A stretch of 64,000 nucleotides of DNA, taken from the NCBI GenBank assembly GCA_037130365.1, contig JBAXTE010000017.1, forward strand, positions 1 to 64,000, read 5' to 3'. Source of the DNA: JBAXTE01 sp037130365. GTDB lineage: Bacteria > Bacteroidota > Bacteroidia > Bacteroidales > WCHB1-69. Shown one piece after another: positions 32,744 through 42,053 of this stretch. Position 1 is the first letter of the stretch. Every line of letters starts with the position of its first letter. Position numbers and translations under genes: made by a program. A model generated the notes under the pieces. It saw only the letters and a program-made list of their open reading frames with translations, was not told where the DNA came from and searched no databases.

Positions 32744-33583
32744 ATGATTATTTGTCGCACAGTGGTAGAACTGCAAAAAGCCATTGATCTTCTTAAAACT
32801 CCAAGTGGAAAAATTGGATTCGTGCCTACCATGGGAGCATTACATTCTGGGCATCTCTCTTTAATTCAACAATCTGCGACACAAAACGAAGTTACTGTTT
32901 GTAGCATTTTTGTAAATCCTACTCAATTTAATAATACAGAGGATTTGATAAAATATCCTCGCACTCCCGATAAAGACATTGCTTTGATTGAGAATTTCTG
33001 TCAGATTCTGTTTATGCCCTCAGAAAAAGAAATATATCCAGAAAAAGCTTCAGAAACGTATAATTTTGGCAAATTAGAAACGGTAATGGAAGGTGCTTTT
33101 CGTCCAGGTCATTTCAATGGAGTTGCTTTGGTGGTAAACCGGCTTTTTGCTATTGTGCGTCCTGATAGAGCTTACTTTGGTGAAAAAGATTTCCAACAAT
33201 TGCAAATAATTAAAGCCATGACTCGGCAATTACAATTGCCCGTTGAAGTGGTTTCGTGTCCAATTATTCGTGAATCTGATGGTTTAGCAATGAGTTCAAG
33301 AAATGCACGTTTGTCCGATGACGACAGAACTTTGGCCACCAATATTTATAAGATTTTGAATACAACTCTCCAAAAAGCAACACACAATTCTCCAGAAAAC
33401 ATTAAGAAAAATATATATTTTGAATTTGAAAAATTTCCACAATTTAAAATCGAATATTTAGAAATTGCCGATGAACTCACCCTACAACCAGTTTGTAATT
33501 TTCCCTCAAATCAAAAAGCGAGAATTTTTATTGCTGTATGGCTTGGTGGAGTTCGTCTCATTGATAATCAAGTAATAAATTAA
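32744..33583 (+). CDS. panC: pantothenate synthetase
   Basis: A 279-residue enzyme joining pantoate and beta-alanine using ATP. Motifs: VPTMGALHSGHLSLI (28-42; HSGH is the HIGH-like motif), FVNPTQFN, YPRTPDKD, EGAFRPGHFNGVALVVNRLF, YFGEKDFQQLQI (KDxQQ) and MSSRNARL (KMSKS-like). It is followed after 24 bases by panD, which supplies beta-alanine, so both last steps are encoded together. panB is not in the window. Confidence 0.96.
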   Translation: MIICRTVVELQKAIDLLKTPSGKIGFVPTMGALHSGHLSLIQQSATQNEVTVCSIFVNPTQFNNTEDLIKYPRTPDKDIALIENFCQILFMPSEKEIYPEKASETYNFGKLETVMEGAFRPGHFNGVALVVNRLFAIVRPDRAYFGEKDFQQLQIIKAMTRQLQLPVEVVSCPIIRESDGLAMSSRNARLSDDDRTLATNIYKILNTTLQKATHNSPENIKKNIYFEFEKFPQFKIEYLEIADELTLQPVCNFPSNQKARIFIAVWLGGVRLIDNQVIN

Positions 33584-33607
33584 GATAACAGAAGAAAAAA
33601 CAATAAA

Positions 33608-33949
33608 ATGCATATCGAAGTATTAAAATCAAAGATTCATAGAGCTGTAGTTACCGAAGCAAACATTGATTACATTGGCAGTATCACCATTGATCAAGAT
33701 TTAATGGATGCTGCAAATCTTATTGAAAACGAGAAAGTTCACGTCGTTAATCTTAACAATGGAGAACGGTTAGAAACCTATGTAATTAAAGGAAAACGTG
33801 GTTCGGGCGTTATTTGTTTAAACGGTCCAGCTGCTCGAAAAGCCCTCGTTAACGACGTGGTAATTATTTTATCGTATGGATATATGGACTTTGAGGAGGC
33901 AAAAGTGTTTCGTCCAAACGTAATTTTTCCTAATAATAACAAGATTTAA
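33608..33949 (+). CDS. panD: aspartate 1-decarboxylase proenzyme
   Basis: A 113-residue pyruvoyl enzyme making beta-alanine from aspartate. Self-cleavage occurs between Gly24 and Ser25 in YIGSITID, with the new N-terminal Ser becoming the pyruvoyl group. HRAVVTEA, NGERLETYVIKGKRGSGVICLNGPAAR and the late YG complete the family picture. Length is normal. It lies in the panC-panD run. Confidence 0.96.
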   Translation: MHIEVLKSKIHRAVVTEANIDYIGSITIDQDLMDAANLIENEKVHVVNLNNGERLETYVIKGKRGSGVICLNGPAARKALVNDVVIILSYGYMDFEEAKVFRPNVIFPNNNKI

Positions 33950-33960
33950 CCCAAATTGAT

Positions 33961-34971
33961 TTGAAAAAGACGCTATACACCATAATAAAGGTTCTCTTTT
34001 TTTTAGGATTGGGCTTTTTCTTTATATGGATATTTGTTCATAAACTTACACAAGAACAAATAGATCAAATCTTTAATTATATTCAAAATGCAAATTATTG
34101 GTGGTTAGCATTATCGTTTTTCCTTGGAATATTAAGTCATTATGCCCGTGCAGCTCGCTCAGTGCTTATGCTTGAGACCATGGGATATCATCCAAAAGTA
34201 TCAAATTCTTTTTATGCAGTAATGGTTGGTTATTTGGCAAACCTAGCAGTACCGAGACTTGGGGAAGTATTACGATGTACTTTTTTAAAACAATACGAAA
34301 ATATTCCTTTTCAAAAATCTTTTGGAACAATAATCACAGAACGTGCTATTGATATGCTCATTTTTGTGATTCTGTTTTTTATCGCTTTTGCTGTAGAATT
34401 TGAACGGATTAACGATTATGTTAATCAAAAGGTTTTTACTCCATTTATTGAAAAATTTGGCTCTATGGCTGGCAATTTAGCCATTTATGGCTTTTTGGCA
34501 TTTATTTTAGCGATTGTAATTTCTTGGTGGTTTCTTCGAAAATGGCTTCAAAAATTTACCATATACCAAAAAATCGTTCAATTATTATTAGGCCTTTGGG
34601 AAGGTATTATTTCCATTACTAAACTAAAACGCCCTTATTTATTTCTATTTCACACCGCACTTATTTGGTTCTCATATTATTTTATGACGTATGTCTGCTT
34701 TTTTGCGTTTGATGGACTTGTTAATTTATCCCCAAGCGTCGCTTTTGTCTGTTTGGTTTTTGGAACAGTTGCTTTTATGCTCGTGCAAGGAGGTATAGGC
34801 TTATATCCGGTAATAATTGCTGGCGTTCTCGGCCTTTTTGGTGTTTCAAATTTGCTCGGTTATGCAGCTGGATGGGTAGGTTGGAGTGTTCAAGAAGGCA
34901 TGATCTTAATTTTAGGACTTTTGTCGCTGCTTATGGCATCGCTGAATAAAAAGAAACATGATGCAAATTAA
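33961..34971 (+). CDS. lysylphosphatidylglycerol-synthase-TM / UPF0104 flippase-like membrane protein
   Basis: A 336-residue polytopic inner-membrane protein with about eight hydrophobic segments. The family pattern is visible: ARAARSVLMLETMGY, GYLANLAVPRLGEVLRC (about 90-107), TIITERAIDM and GGIGLYPVIIAG. These domains flip or handle lipids (MprF-type without the synthase half). It starts with TTG, 12 bases after panD, and its 3' end overlaps rfaE2 by 14 bases, so it is translated with its neighbours. A second family member is at 46573. The substrate is unknown. Confidence 0.88.
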   Translation: MKKTLYTIIKVLFFLGLGFFFIWIFVHKLTQEQIDQIFNYIQNANYWWLALSFFLGILSHYARAARSVLMLETMGYHPKVSNSFYAVMVGYLANLAVPRLGEVLRCTFLKQYENIPFQKSFGTIITERAIDMLIFVILFFIAFAVEFERINDYVNQKVFTPFIEKFGSMAGNLAIYGFLAFILAIVISWWFLRKWLQKFTIYQKIVQLLLGLWEGIISITKLKRPYLFLFHTALIWFSYYFMTYVCFFAFDGLVNLSPSVAFVCLVFGTVAFMLVQGGIGLYPVIIAGVLGLFGVSNLLGYAAGWVGWSVQEGMILILGLLSLLMASLNKKKHDAN

Positions 34972-35464
34972 TCAAATCGAAAAAAAAATCCTTGCGGGTG
35001 ATAACCTTCAAAGGATGCTTGCCTTCTGGCAGTTTAAAAACAAAAAAATTGTGTTTTCAAATGGCTGTTTCGATATTCTTCATCGTGGACATATTGATTA
35101 CTTAGCAAATGCCTCCGATTTAGGAGATGTGCTCATAATTGGAGTTAACACCGATGCTTCAGTACATAGATTAAAGGGAACTACTCGCCCAATAAACGAT
35201 GAATATGCACGGGCATTATTGCTGGCTTCCCTTAAGTTTGTTTCGGCTGTTGTTCTTTTTGATGAAGATACTCCTTACGAACTTATTTCAAAAATTCAAC
35301 CTGATGTATTAGTTAAAGGTGATGACTATAAACCTGAGGATATTGTTGGTTATGATATAGTTAAAGCCAAAGGAGGCGACATAATTACGATCCCATTAGT
35401 TGAAGGATATTCTACTTCATCAGTTGAAAAACGAATTATAGAATTGCATAAATTAGGCAAGTAA
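34958..35464 (+). CDS. rfaE2: D-glycero-beta-D-manno-heptose 1-phosphate adenylyltransferase
   Basis: A 168-residue stand-alone HldE C-terminal domain (RfaE2) that makes ADP-heptose precursors for lipopolysaccharide core. It contains the nucleotidyltransferase motif FSNGCFDILHRGHIDYL (about 29-45), GVNTDASVHRLKG, RPIND, FDEDTPYELI and VKGDDY. The kinase half (RfaE1) is not in the window. The start lies inside the 3' end of the flippase-like gene. In Bacteroidota this gene is often linked to a flippase-like gene, as here. Confidence 0.92.
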   Translation: MMQINQIEKKILAGDNLQRMLAFWQFKNKKIVFSNGCFDILHRGHIDYLANASDLGDVLIIGVNTDASVHRLKGTTRPINDEYARALLLASLKFVSAVVLFDEDTPYELISKIQPDVLVKGDDYKPEDIVGYDIVKAKGGDIITIPLVEGYSTSSVEKRIIELHKLGK

Positions 35465-35475
35465 TACGGCAAATA

Positions 35476-36642
35476 ATGAATGTTTCAGAGATAATCAATC
35501 AGTTAGGAGAAAATCGTGACCAATACTTTGGCGCCATGGTTCCACCGATTATTCAAACAAGCAATTTTAAGTTTAACACCGTTGAATCTTTACGTGGCGC
35601 CTTGCTGAATGAGTTTAACGAACATGTGTACACTCGTGGAAACAACCCGACTGTCCAAATACTTCGAAAAAAACTTGCTGCCCTCGAAGGAGCAGAAGAT
35701 GCATTAGTTCTGAGTAGCGGAGTCTCGGCAATTAGTATTGCAGTTTTGTCGGTGCTAAAAGCTGGAGATCATGTAATTTGTCCAAACCATGTTTATGGCT
35801 GGACTGATGCGCTTTTTAATAAGCTACTACCCCGGTTTGGCATCACTACAACTTTTGTGGATGGCAAAGATGTAGAAAATTTTAAATCTGCTGTTTTGCC
35901 AAATACGACGCTCGTTTTTATGGAATCACCAAACACGATGTTGTTCGAATTGCAAGATATTGAAGCAATTTGTACGTGGGCGAAATCACTTGGGATTACT
36001 ACAGTCGTTGAGAATACATATTGCACTCCACTTTATCAAAATCCTATAAAAATGGGGGCAGACATTGTTGTTCATACTGCAACAAAATATCTTTCTGGTC
36101 ACTCTGATGTGGTTGCTGGAGTTATTTGCTCTTCAAGTCAAAGGATTAAACAGATTTTTGCAAATGAGTTTCTTACCCTTGGGTCAATTATTTCCCCAAA
36201 TGATGCATGGCTATTTATTCGTGGATTACGAACATTCGAAATTAGGATGGAGCGTATATCAAATTCAGCTAAAAAAGTGATTGAATTTCTCCAAAATCAT
36301 CCAAAAGTGACTCAGGTAATTTATCCATTTTCGCCTCAAAACACTCAATTAGAGCTAGCACAAAAACAAATGATTGGAATGGGAGGGTTATTTTCGTTTA
36401 AACTTAAATCTAAAGAAATTTCACAAATAGAGCTATTTTGCAATACTTTAAAAGTGTTTAGTTTAGCTGTATCCTGGGGTGGTTATGAATCTTTAGTTTT
36501 TCCAGTTTGTGCCTCTTACTATTCTTCCGAAGATTTATATAATCATGCTTTTCCAATAAATTTAATTCGATTATATGTCGGTTTAGAAGACCCAAAAGCG
36601 CTAATTGAAGATTTGAAATTTGCATTTGATACGATTGAATAA
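35476..36642 (+). CDS. PLP-dependent trans-sulfuration enzyme (Cys/Met metabolism family)
   Basis: A 388-residue enzyme of the cystathionine gamma-synthase / beta-lyase / methionine gamma-lyase family. It has YTRGNNPT near the N-terminus, SSGVSAIS, NTYCTPLYQNP and the PLP lysine in HTATKYLSGHSD (Lys about 207), and ends LIRLYVGLEDPKALIEDL. The exact reaction cannot be fixed from sequence. It follows rfaE2 by 12 bases, which makes it part of the same run. No riboswitch precedes it. Confidence 0.9.
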   Translation: MNVSEIINQLGENRDQYFGAMVPPIIQTSNFKFNTVESLRGALLNEFNEHVYTRGNNPTVQILRKKLAALEGAEDALVLSSGVSAISIAVLSVLKAGDHVICPNHVYGWTDALFNKLLPRFGITTTFVDGKDVENFKSAVLPNTTLVFMESPNTMLFELQDIEAICTWAKSLGITTVVENTYCTPLYQNPIKMGADIVVHTATKYLSGHSDVVAGVICSSSQRIKQIFANEFLTLGSIISPNDAWLFIRGLRTFEIRMERISNSAKKVIEFLQNHPKVTQVIYPFSPQNTQLELAQKQMIGMGGLFSFKLKSKEISQIELFCNTLKVFSLAVSWGGYESLVFPVCASYYSSEDLYNHAFPINLIRLYVGLEDPKALIEDLKFAFDTIE

Positions 36643-36732
36643 AATTTCTTAAAATCAAGGTTGTATTGTTGAAATCGCTTTTTCATTGGCTATATCAATC
36701 CAATGAGCATTCAATATGTAGTAAAAAATGAT

Positions 36733-36740
36733 TACTTTTG
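36733..36740 (+). promoter_or_regulatory. promoter -7 box of the sensory hydrogenase operon
   Basis: TACTTTTG matches TAnnTTTG 18 bases before the ATG at 36759. Confidence 0.55.
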
Positions 36741-36758
36741 GTCTAAAAAATATCGATA

Positions 36759-37013
36759 ATGAATAACTCAAAAGTTGAAATTGCCATTTGTTTAGGTAGC
36801 TCTTGTTTCTCTCGTGGAAATAAGGAAGTCCTAATGCGAATTAACCAATATTTAAAAATGAATAAACTTGAAGATCAAGTTAATTTTCATGGCAAACATT
36901 GCATGGGCATTTGTGCCGAAGGACCAGTTTTGGAAATTGATGGAGTGATGCACAAACACGTTACCCCCGAAGATATTACGTTTATTTTATCCTCAGTTTT
37001 AAAAAAAGATTAA
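36759..37013 (+). CDS. thioredoxin-like [2Fe-2S] ferredoxin (NuoE C-terminal type)
   Basis: An 84-residue soluble electron carrier. Four cysteines in the order CLGSSC (10, 15) and CMGIC (about 48, 52) match the NuoE/HydC thioredoxin-like 2Fe-2S fold (C-x(3-5)-C ... C-x3-C). The N-terminal helical domain of true NuoE is missing. It is the first gene of a three-gene operon with the hydrogenase-like PAS sensor (11 bases on) and a SpoIIE phosphatase, so it probably passes electrons to or from the sensor. Confidence 0.88.
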   Translation: MNNSKVEIAICLGSSCFSRGNKEVLMRINQYLKMNKLEDQVNFHGKHCMGICAEGPVLEIDGVMHKHVTPEDITFILSSVLKKD

Positions 37014-37024
37014 TTGTTTAAGTC

Positions 37025-38884
37025 ATGGAAAACCCATTATTTTTCGTCGAAACGCAGAAATGTACTCTTTGTTTTGCATGTATCCGTACTTGTCCCGTTA
37101 AAGCAATTGATGTAAAAGATTTAACCGAATGGGCTGATATTTCTCCCGAAAGATGCATCGGATGTGGAGTTTGTTATAAAAATTGTCCGGTAGATGCAAT
37201 CCAATATAGACAAAACATTGATGATGTTAATCAATTGTTGGCAAATAACCCCAATGTTGTTGCGATTTGCGACCCTGCAATTTCTTCAGAATTTATAGAT
37301 ATTACCGATTACAAAAAGTTTGTTTCGATGATTAGAGCGCTTGGTTTTAGCCGTGTTCACGAAGCTGCTTTTGCTGTAGATATTGCTGCAGTACGATATG
37401 AAAAATTATTTACCGATTTTAAAGGAAAATACTACCTTACCGCTAACTGCCCATCTGTGGTTGAACTAATCGAAAAGTATTATCCTCAACTTATAGATAA
37501 TCTTTCCCCAATTCCATCTCCAATGATTATCGCAACCGCAATAATCAGAGCTTTGTATGGCAAAGAAACTAAAGTCGTATACATTGGACCTTGTATTGCA
37601 AATAAAAATGAAATTAATAAATACAGTGGAGAACTTCGTCCAGATACAGCAATTACGTTTGATGAACTCCGTAAAATGTTTGACTATCACCAAATTACTG
37701 TAGGAAAAGTTGAGTTCTCTGATTTCGATTATCCCATCGGTGAAAAAGGGGCTCTTTTTCCAATAAGTGAAGGACTGCTTGAATCGTGTTCTCCCGATAA
37801 ATCATTGTTAACTCGACCTATTCAAACGGCAGATGGCGATGCTGACGTTCTTGAAGTTGTAAAAACATTTTTTGAAAGCATTGAAATGTTGCACAAGCAT
37901 TTAAATTTGTTTATGTGTGAAGGCTGCGTTATGGGGCCAGGAACAACAACTTCAGACAATAAACACACCCGTTGTGCGCACACTATTGATTATGCAAAAA
38001 AAAGAATTTCCAGCTTAAATTACACAAAGTGGGAACAAGAAGTGCAAAATTATCTCGCAATTGAAACTCCAGCAGTTTATATTGCGAACGACCAACGAAG
38101 AGAGCCACCGGCTGAAGAAAAAGTTGCTCAAATTTTAGAATCCCTCGAAGCTACAAGTTCTCATTTAGAACACGGTTGTGGTGCTTGCGGATTCAAAAAT
38201 TGCAAAGAATTGGCTATTGGCATTGCCCAAGGAACAGGTCATCCAGATATGTGCCTTCGCCGTTCAATTAATAGCCAGAAAGCATTATCACGATTTATGA
38301 AACAAAATGATGAACGAATCAGGTTGTTGAAAATCGAAATAGCCCAATATAAAGATGTTGCAGAAAAAAATAATGAACTCTTTTTACACTCATCAAATGC
38401 ATTAACTATTCTTATTGATAAACTTTCTGCAGGAGTTGTTTTAGTGGATAATCGACTGAAAATTGTAGAAACTAATCAAAAATTTATTGATATTGTTGGC
38501 GAAGATGCTCAAATGATTAATGAGGTGATTCCTGGCTTAAAAGGCGCCGATTTAAAAACATTAATGCCTCCATCTATTAGCAGTATGTTTGAATATGCAA
38601 TTCAAAACAATGAACTTATTGTAGATAAAGATATTAGTCTTGGAGATCAGAAGTTTATTTTGAATGTGTTTACAATTGCAACAGATAAAATGGCGGGTGC
38701 AATTATCAGAAATTTTCACGCTAAAGAAGTTCGTTATGATGAATTCGAAAAGCGAATTAACGACGTTATCGATGAGAACTTAATGATGGTTCAGAAAATA
38801 GGCTTTTTGCTAGGAGAGGGCGCGTCTACAACAGAACGAATGCTTAATTCTGTAATTGAGTCTTTTAATAAAGAACAAAAATAA
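37025..38884 (+). CDS. sensory [FeFe]-hydrogenase-like protein with PAS domain (HydS/HsfB type)
   Basis: A 619-residue soluble protein. Residues 1-60 form a 2x[4Fe-4S] ferredoxin (CTLCFACIRTCP, CIGCGVCYKNCP); about 70-360 form a hydrogenase large-subunit domain with H-cluster motifs TANCPS (L1), GPCIANKNE (L2) and FMCEGCVMGPG (L3); about 375-415 are a further Fe-S module (CGACGFKNC ... C); 440-560 a PAS domain (GVVLVDNRLKIVETN); and a helical tail. The four cysteines expected to hold the H-cluster are present, but L1 lacks the second Cys of TSCCP and L3 is CxxC, as in group C sensory hydrogenases rather than enzymes. It probably senses H2 or redox state and signals to the adjacent phosphatase. 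Confidence 0.88.
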   Translation: MENPLFFVETQKCTLCFACIRTCPVKAIDVKDLTEWADISPERCIGCGVCYKNCPVDAIQYRQNIDDVNQLLANNPNVVAICDPAISSEFIDITDYKKFVSMIRALGFSRVHEAAFAVDIAAVRYEKLFTDFKGKYYLTANCPSVVELIEKYYPQLIDNLSPIPSPMIIATAIIRALYGKETKVVYIGPCIANKNEINKYSGELRPDTAITFDELRKMFDYHQITVGKVEFSDFDYPIGEKGALFPISEGLLESCSPDKSLLTRPIQTADGDADVLEVVKTFFESIEMLHKHLNLFMCEGCVMGPGTTTSDNKHTRCAHTIDYAKKRISSLNYTKWEQEVQNYLAIETPAVYIANDQRREPPAEEKVAQILESLEATSSHLEHGCGACGFKNCKELAIGIAQGTGHPDMCLRRSINSQKALSRFMKQNDERIRLLKIEIAQYKDVAEKNNELFLHSSNALTILIDKLSAGVVLVDNRLKIVETNQKFIDIVGEDAQMINEVIPGLKGADLKTLMPPSISSMFEYAIQNNELIVDKDISLGDQKFILNVFTIATDKMAGAIIRNFHAKEVRYDEFEKRINDVIDENLMMVQKIGFLLGEGASTTERMLNSVIESFNKEQK

Positions 38885-38889
38885 GGGTT

Positions 38890-40074
38890 ATGGAAAACGA
38901 CGTTTATATCGAGGTGAGTTATTCGCAACGCTATTATCATGATCAACGGATTTGTGGTGATGTTTTTCTATCCGAACGATTAAAAGACGAAAACCGTGTA
39001 ATTGCAGTCCTTTCTGATGGAATGGGACACGGCGTTAAAGCGAATGTCTTGGGAACGCTTACCGCAAAAATGGCTATGAATTTTACTAAAGAACACCGAA
39101 ACCCTGCACGGATAGCCGAAATTATTATCAAAACTCTTCCAATTTGTAGCGAACGCAGAATTGCGTATTCCACTTTTGCGGTTATTGATATTGAACCCGA
39201 TGGAAAAGTAAATATTATTGAATATGAAAATCCTCAATGTGTTATTACTCGTGGAGGAAAATTATTTGAACCCGAATGGCAATGTCTGATTCTTAATACT
39301 CCTGATAAATCAAAAAGAGAACTGCTTTACTGCTCTTTCTACGCCCAAAAGGAAGATAGAATTGTTCTGTTTTCCGACGGAATTGAGCAGTCGGGGATGG
39401 GAACTGAAAAAAACCCATTTGGTTGGCCTCGCGAAAAAATTACCGAATACATCTTGAGTCTGATTAATCAAACCCCAGATATTTCTGGACAAAATATTGC
39501 GAACAAAATGGTTAACAGAGCCAATATGCACGATAATTATGCTCCGCTCGACGACACCACTTGTGCTGCGATATATTTTAGAGAACCTCGAAAAATGTTA
39601 CTTTGTACTGGACCTCCTTACGAAATGGATCGAGATGTAGAATATGGAAATATTGTTAAAAATTTTAATGGGATAAAAGTGCTTTGTGGTGGAACTACAG
39701 CCGATATTATGGCCAAAGTTCTCAATCGTAAAGTGGTTGATTTGTTTGAATTCGAAGATCCTGATTTGCCACCAATCTCCAAAATGGATGGAATAAATCT
39801 GATTACAGAGGGAATATTAACCTTGAGTAAAGTGAATAGAATTCTAGATGAATATAGCAAAAAGACCTTTTTAGGAAAAGGTCCTGCTGATATGATTGTT
39901 AAACATTTTTTAGAAAGCGATGAAATTAGATTTGTAATTGGCACTCGTATCAATACGGCACATCAAGATCCAAATCTGCCTATGGAATTAGAAATCCGCA
40001 GAACGGTGATTAAGCGAATTGCACGATTGTTAGAGAATAAATTCTTAAAGTACGTTACACTCGAATACATCTAG
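38890..40074 (+). CDS. SpoIIE-type PP2C phosphatase with extra C-terminal domain
   Basis: A 394-residue protein. Residues about 5-232 form a SpoIIE/PP2C phosphatase with metal-binding motifs VLSDGMGHGVKAN, LFSDGIEQSG and DDTTCAAIYF. The C-terminal 160 residues (RKMLLCTGPPYEMD onward) carry CGGTTADIMAKVL and a GPADMIVKHFLES segment that I do not recognise. It starts five bases after the hydrogenase-like sensor. In anaerobes, SpoIIE phosphatases next to HydS/HsfB are thought to carry its signal to Ser/Thr-phosphorylated regulators. No kinase, anti-sigma factor or HydA/B/C genes lie in the window. Confidence 0.9.
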   Translation: MENDVYIEVSYSQRYYHDQRICGDVFLSERLKDENRVIAVLSDGMGHGVKANVLGTLTAKMAMNFTKEHRNPARIAEIIIKTLPICSERRIAYSTFAVIDIEPDGKVNIIEYENPQCVITRGGKLFEPEWQCLILNTPDKSKRELLYCSFYAQKEDRIVLFSDGIEQSGMGTEKNPFGWPREKITEYILSLINQTPDISGQNIANKMVNRANMHDNYAPLDDTTCAAIYFREPRKMLLCTGPPYEMDRDVEYGNIVKNFNGIKVLCGGTTADIMAKVLNRKVVDLFEFEDPDLPPISKMDGINLITEGILTLSKVNRILDEYSKKTFLGKGPADMIVKHFLESDEIRFVIGTRINTAHQDPNLPMELEIRRTVIKRIARLLENKFLKYVTLEYI

Positions 40075-40157
40075 CTCCAGATTCGAAATACATCTTTTTG
40101 TAAATTACTAGTCTAATTCCATCTTAAAGATTAACCCTTGCTTAAAACAAGATGGAA

Positions 40158-40628
40158 TTAATCATTTCCTTTCGAATATGTTAGCTGAATAAATGTGTCG
40201 TCCGCAAAACTTATCCACATTAGTTTAATATCATCTACATCAAATTTCTTGGAAAAACAAAGTACTTGTTCGTGAAAACCTTTGCCGCCACCTTCAATAG
40301 AATAGTTTACTAAAAAATCTCCTGATTCTGCTTTTGTTGTGTAATTGTAGAAAAGCGAGTTGTCTTTTAGTAAAAGATACACCTTATAATCTTTCCATTT
40401 ATATTCGCCATCAGCCTTATTCAGAATTCTCATTGTTAACTTTGAGTTTTCAGAAGCAGCGCTATAAACAAAGGTTTTCGGATAAATTCCAACAATAAAA
40501 TTTGTTGTTTTACTTGTGTTAGAAATGGTTTCAATGTAAACGGGGTCACTCGCCGTCATTTGAGCTTTTAAAGTGTATGTGAACATCATACAAAAAGCCA
40601 TAACTAAAAATTGATTTGTTTTTTTCAT
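40158..40628 (-). CDS. hypothetical secreted protein
   Basis: A 156-residue protein with a signal peptide (KKTNQFLVMAFCMMFTYTLKAQ), then a beta-rich domain; I recognise no family. There is no lipobox and no T9SS signal, so a periplasmic location is likely. It is convergent with the phosphatase gene; no operon partner. Confidence 0.75.
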   Translation of the reverse strand: MKKTNQFLVMAFCMMFTYTLKAQMTASDPVYIETISNTSKTTNFIVGIYPKTFVYSAASENSKLTMRILNKADGEYKWKDYKVYLLLKDNSLFYNYTTKAESGDFLVNYSIEGGGKGFHEQVLCFSKKFDVDDIKLMWISFADDTFIQLTYSKGND

Positions 40629-40837
40629 ATTTATTTACTTTTTATTTGTTATAATATAACACCAGTAAAACATAAAATGTTTAATAGTACATGAAATATT
40701 TTTTATTTATTTCAATATATTATAAATTAACACTTTACTCGTATATAAAATACGAAAATTGTAATTTTTTGTTTATAGATTTGCACTTAGATTATGGAGG
40801 TACTAAAAAAACAGATCAAAATAGCAAGTATTGCATT

Positions 40838-41785
40838 ATGAATAAAGTTATTTCACAGCTAAAAGAGTTTATTCAATCAGATTTTGAATGGAAGACCTAT
40901 TTATGGACATTTGTTTTCATTACCACTGCAATTACCATTAATTATACGTTCGGTTTTGAAAATAAAATCATATACAATCATCCTGATATGAAGGTGATTA
41001 TGATACGGTTTTTAGGGTTTTATATGCTTGCATATTTTGCCATCGCTATTCCTAAAATGTTTATTCAGAATAAGCAATATTTGTTTGCAAATCCTATTTT
41101 TTGGGTGAAAATCAGTTTGTTTTTACTGTTAATAAGCATCACATCTGGGTTTAGATTTGAATATTATTGGTTTTCTGCAATTTCAGATTCACAAACAAGA
41201 TTGTTTGTTTTGAAATTAAGCTCTCAACTCAAATGCTTGTTTTTATACACCTTTCCGCTGATTATAATGTGTAGAATTTTCGACAAAAACCAAGAAGGAA
41301 TTTACGGGTTGAGTTGGCGTTTTGGAAATGGGTCGGTGTATTTAAAAATGCTGCTAATTATGATACCGATAATTGTAATTGCCTCATTTACTCCAGATTT
41401 TATACAAGCATATCCTCGGTATAAAGTTTGGCAATTTGAGACGATGGATATTATGCCAGTATGGGCAAGCACTTCAATCTTTGAGTTTCTGTACGTTGTT
41501 GATTTTACGATGACAGAATGGATGTTTCGTGGTGCGTTGGTGCTGGGAATGGTCGCTATAATGGGAAAAGATGCAGTTTTGCCTATGGTTTCTGTATATG
41601 TATTTCTACATTTTGGTAAACCATTGGGAGAAACAATCGGAGCTTTTTTCGGGGGTTATATTTTAGGTGTATTAGCATATACTACTCGCCATATTTGGGG
41701 TGGCGTGCTTATTCATGCAGGAATTGCTCTAATTATGGAATTTATGGGATTCTTTCAATACTATGTGATGGGAATACATCGATAA
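40838..41785 (+). CDS. CPBP/Abi-like intramembrane protease homologue, degenerate
   Basis: About 315 residues from ATG 40838 (MNKVISQLKEFIQSD). A frame from 40691 would add 49 unlikely residues. About eight membrane segments. The CPBP motif 1, normally EExxxR, reads TEWMFRG (Thr for the first Glu); motif 2 is FLHFG; motif 3 is IHAGIALIME, with His but no Asn. The family includes CAAX prenyl protease-like enzymes and bacteriocin-immunity proteins. The first-Glu substitution makes catalytic activity doubtful. Confidence 0.75.
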   Translation: MNKVISQLKEFIQSDFEWKTYLWTFVFITTAITINYTFGFENKIIYNHPDMKVIMIRFLGFYMLAYFAIAIPKMFIQNKQYLFANPIFWVKISLFLLLISITSGFRFEYYWFSAISDSQTRLFVLKLSSQLKCLFLYTFPLIIMCRIFDKNQEGIYGLSWRFGNGSVYLKMLLIMIPIIVIASFTPDFIQAYPRYKVWQFETMDIMPVWASTSIFEFLYVVDFTMTEWMFRGALVLGMVAIMGKDAVLPMVSVYVFLHFGKPLGETIGAFFGGYILGVLAYTTRHIWGGVLIHAGIALIMEFMGFFQYYVMGIHR

Positions 41786-41838
41786 AAAAACTGTTGACTG
41801 CAGAAAAATAGCTATACAGGCAACATCTTTAAAATTAT

Positions 41839-42044
41839 ATGACTGTCTGTTTTCTATACTATTGATGCTACTTTATGGCGCTGAAGGTGCCAAATATTAA
41901 TAACCCCGTGCTGGTCACTGAGCTTGTCGAAGTGAAGCACGGGGTTATTAATGTATGAAAATAAAGAATTTGGCGGAAAAATTGTTGCGAAGCAAAACTA
42001 TTTTTATGCCAAATTCAATGTTAGGGCTAAAAACGGATAGTTAT
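41839..42044. repeat. short inverted-repeat element, family B, copy 2, with nested insert
   Basis: The ends ATGACTGTCTGTTTT and AAAACGGATAGTTAT are imperfect inverted repeats, with the same body as copies at 10606 and 47734. In this copy the loop of the CCCCGTGC...GCACGGGG hairpin carries about 24 extra bases including ACTGAGCTTGTCGAAGTG, itself a common Bacteroidota intergenic motif. It ends ten bases from the stop of the C1 peptidase gene. Confidence 0.8.
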
Positions 42045-42053
42045 ATAAAATTA

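Noticed and set aside
35464..35476. SAM or cobalamin riboswitch in front of the trans-sulfuration gene
   Set aside because: Only 11 bases separate it from rfaE2, which leaves no room for a leader.
37025..38884. Catalytic [FeFe]-hydrogenase HydA
   Set aside because: L1 lacks TSCCP, L3 is MCEGC and not MACPGGC, a PAS domain follows, and no HydB/HydC genes are adjacent.
40691..40837. 49-residue N-terminal extension of the CPBP-like protein
   Set aside because: It is AT-rich, has unlikely composition, and the ATG at 40838 begins the conserved part of the protein.
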